This document shows, piece by piece, positions 14,481 to 14,558 of a stretch of DNA of 14,558 bases. Each line of letters begins with the position of its first letter. Position 1 is the stretch's first letter. Source of the DNA: Baffinella frigidus. Lineage: Eukaryota > Cryptophyceae > Cryptomonadales > Baffinellaceae. Under the pieces are notes generated by a model that was given only the letters and a program-made list of their open reading frames with translations, searched no databases and had not been told where the DNA came from. The position numbers and the translations under genes are program-made. Where the stretch lies: positions 450,276 through 464,833 of the forward strand of contig MU646424.1 of the NCBI GenBank assembly GCA_026770585.1. The letters are read 5' to 3'.

Positions 14481-14541
14481 CTGGATTTGGGGTGGAGCGT
14501 TTCGGGTGAAGGGCCGTGGTATAAATGGTACGTACTGGCCT
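14303..14541. repeat. 19-bp perfect inverted repeat flanking exon A
   Basis: aggccagtacgtaccattt at 14303-14321 is exactly inverted at 14523-14541. The 239-bp segment between contains the full exon A and its introns. A CT run follows at the right edge (14540-14558). Confidence 0.85.
14412..14480 (-). CDS. Cyclase exon A, best copy (helix before second metal site)
   Basis: Read on the minus strand this gives 23 codons, VDMMNSVYTAIDEV followed by AEIIGNVWK. This is the class III cyclase helix (usually a V-x-L-L-N-x-L-F-x-x-F-D pattern) that leads into the second metal-binding loop. The exon starts after ATCCAG (acceptor) and ends AAG|GTCCTT (donor), both phase 0, so it joins exactly to exon B and rebuilds the expected W-K-V-E-T-V-G-D sequence. 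It is the only full-length copy; three shorter copies lie downstream at 14258, 14092 and 13974. The polypyrimidine tract before the acceptor is weak but contains cccttcaccc. I chose the ends from the splice-like borders and the family alignment; no transcript evidence is available. Confidence 0.7.
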
Positions 14542-14558
14542 CTCTCTCTCCCTCTCTC

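Overview
The window looks like intron-rich nuclear DNA of a eukaryote, most likely a protist. It has degenerate plant/alveolate-type telomere heptamers (TTTAGGG/CCCTAAA) scattered internally, many simple repeats, several families of short foldback elements, one SINE-like retroposon, and no long open reading frame. A chromerid or other alveolate alga is my guess, because of the telomere unit and the style of the interrupted cyclase gene. The species cannot be fixed from this sequence. No bacterial operon, rRNA or convincing tRNA is visible.

The one recognisable gene lies on the minus strand at the right (about 14480 down to 10340, running off the right edge upstream). Four short exons can be read in the correct order: A (14480-14412), B (12426-12337), D (11483-11412) and C (10662-10540). 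Each length is a multiple of three, with AG before and GT after. Joined, they give about 118 residues of a class III (adenylate/guanylate) cyclase catalytic domain: the helix before the second metal site, K/VETVGDKYVAIVGG, the HA-x-x-A helix, G/VHTGSVVGG, and PRF-x-x-YG...LEST. The metal-site Asp and a guanylate-cyclase-like Glu are present. The Asn and Arg that normally complete the active site are Asp and Leu, as expected of a C1-like half-site or a decayed domain.

The gene is unusual because each long stretch between these exons holds extra copies of the neighbouring exon: four copies of A, about five of the B start plus several 3' pieces, and four of C. Many extra copies keep the protein motif and splice acceptor but lose the downstream part or are split by transposon-like insertions. 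The region is therefore either an exon-duplication array (possible alternative exons) or a gene being broken up. A 20-bp intronic motif repeated about 13 times contains, in several copies, the exact complement of the first 8 bases of exon B.

The left part (1-10300) is mainly repeats. It holds an AT microsatellite and a duplicated 110-bp unit (1-290), a CTCAG|GT-ended repeat array with an exon-like minus-strand frame (1491-2770), telomere-like tracts (3936-4175), a GC-rich duplication (4660-5140), and foldback elements at 4386, 5363, 5633, 6513, 7820, 8848 and 9078. It also holds a decayed array with 31-bp minisatellites (5808-7100), a GGGTTCC tract (7596-7709), CT/GA-rich duplicated blocks (7882-8575), and two SINE-like copies with clear target-site duplications (8596-8750, 9725-9879).
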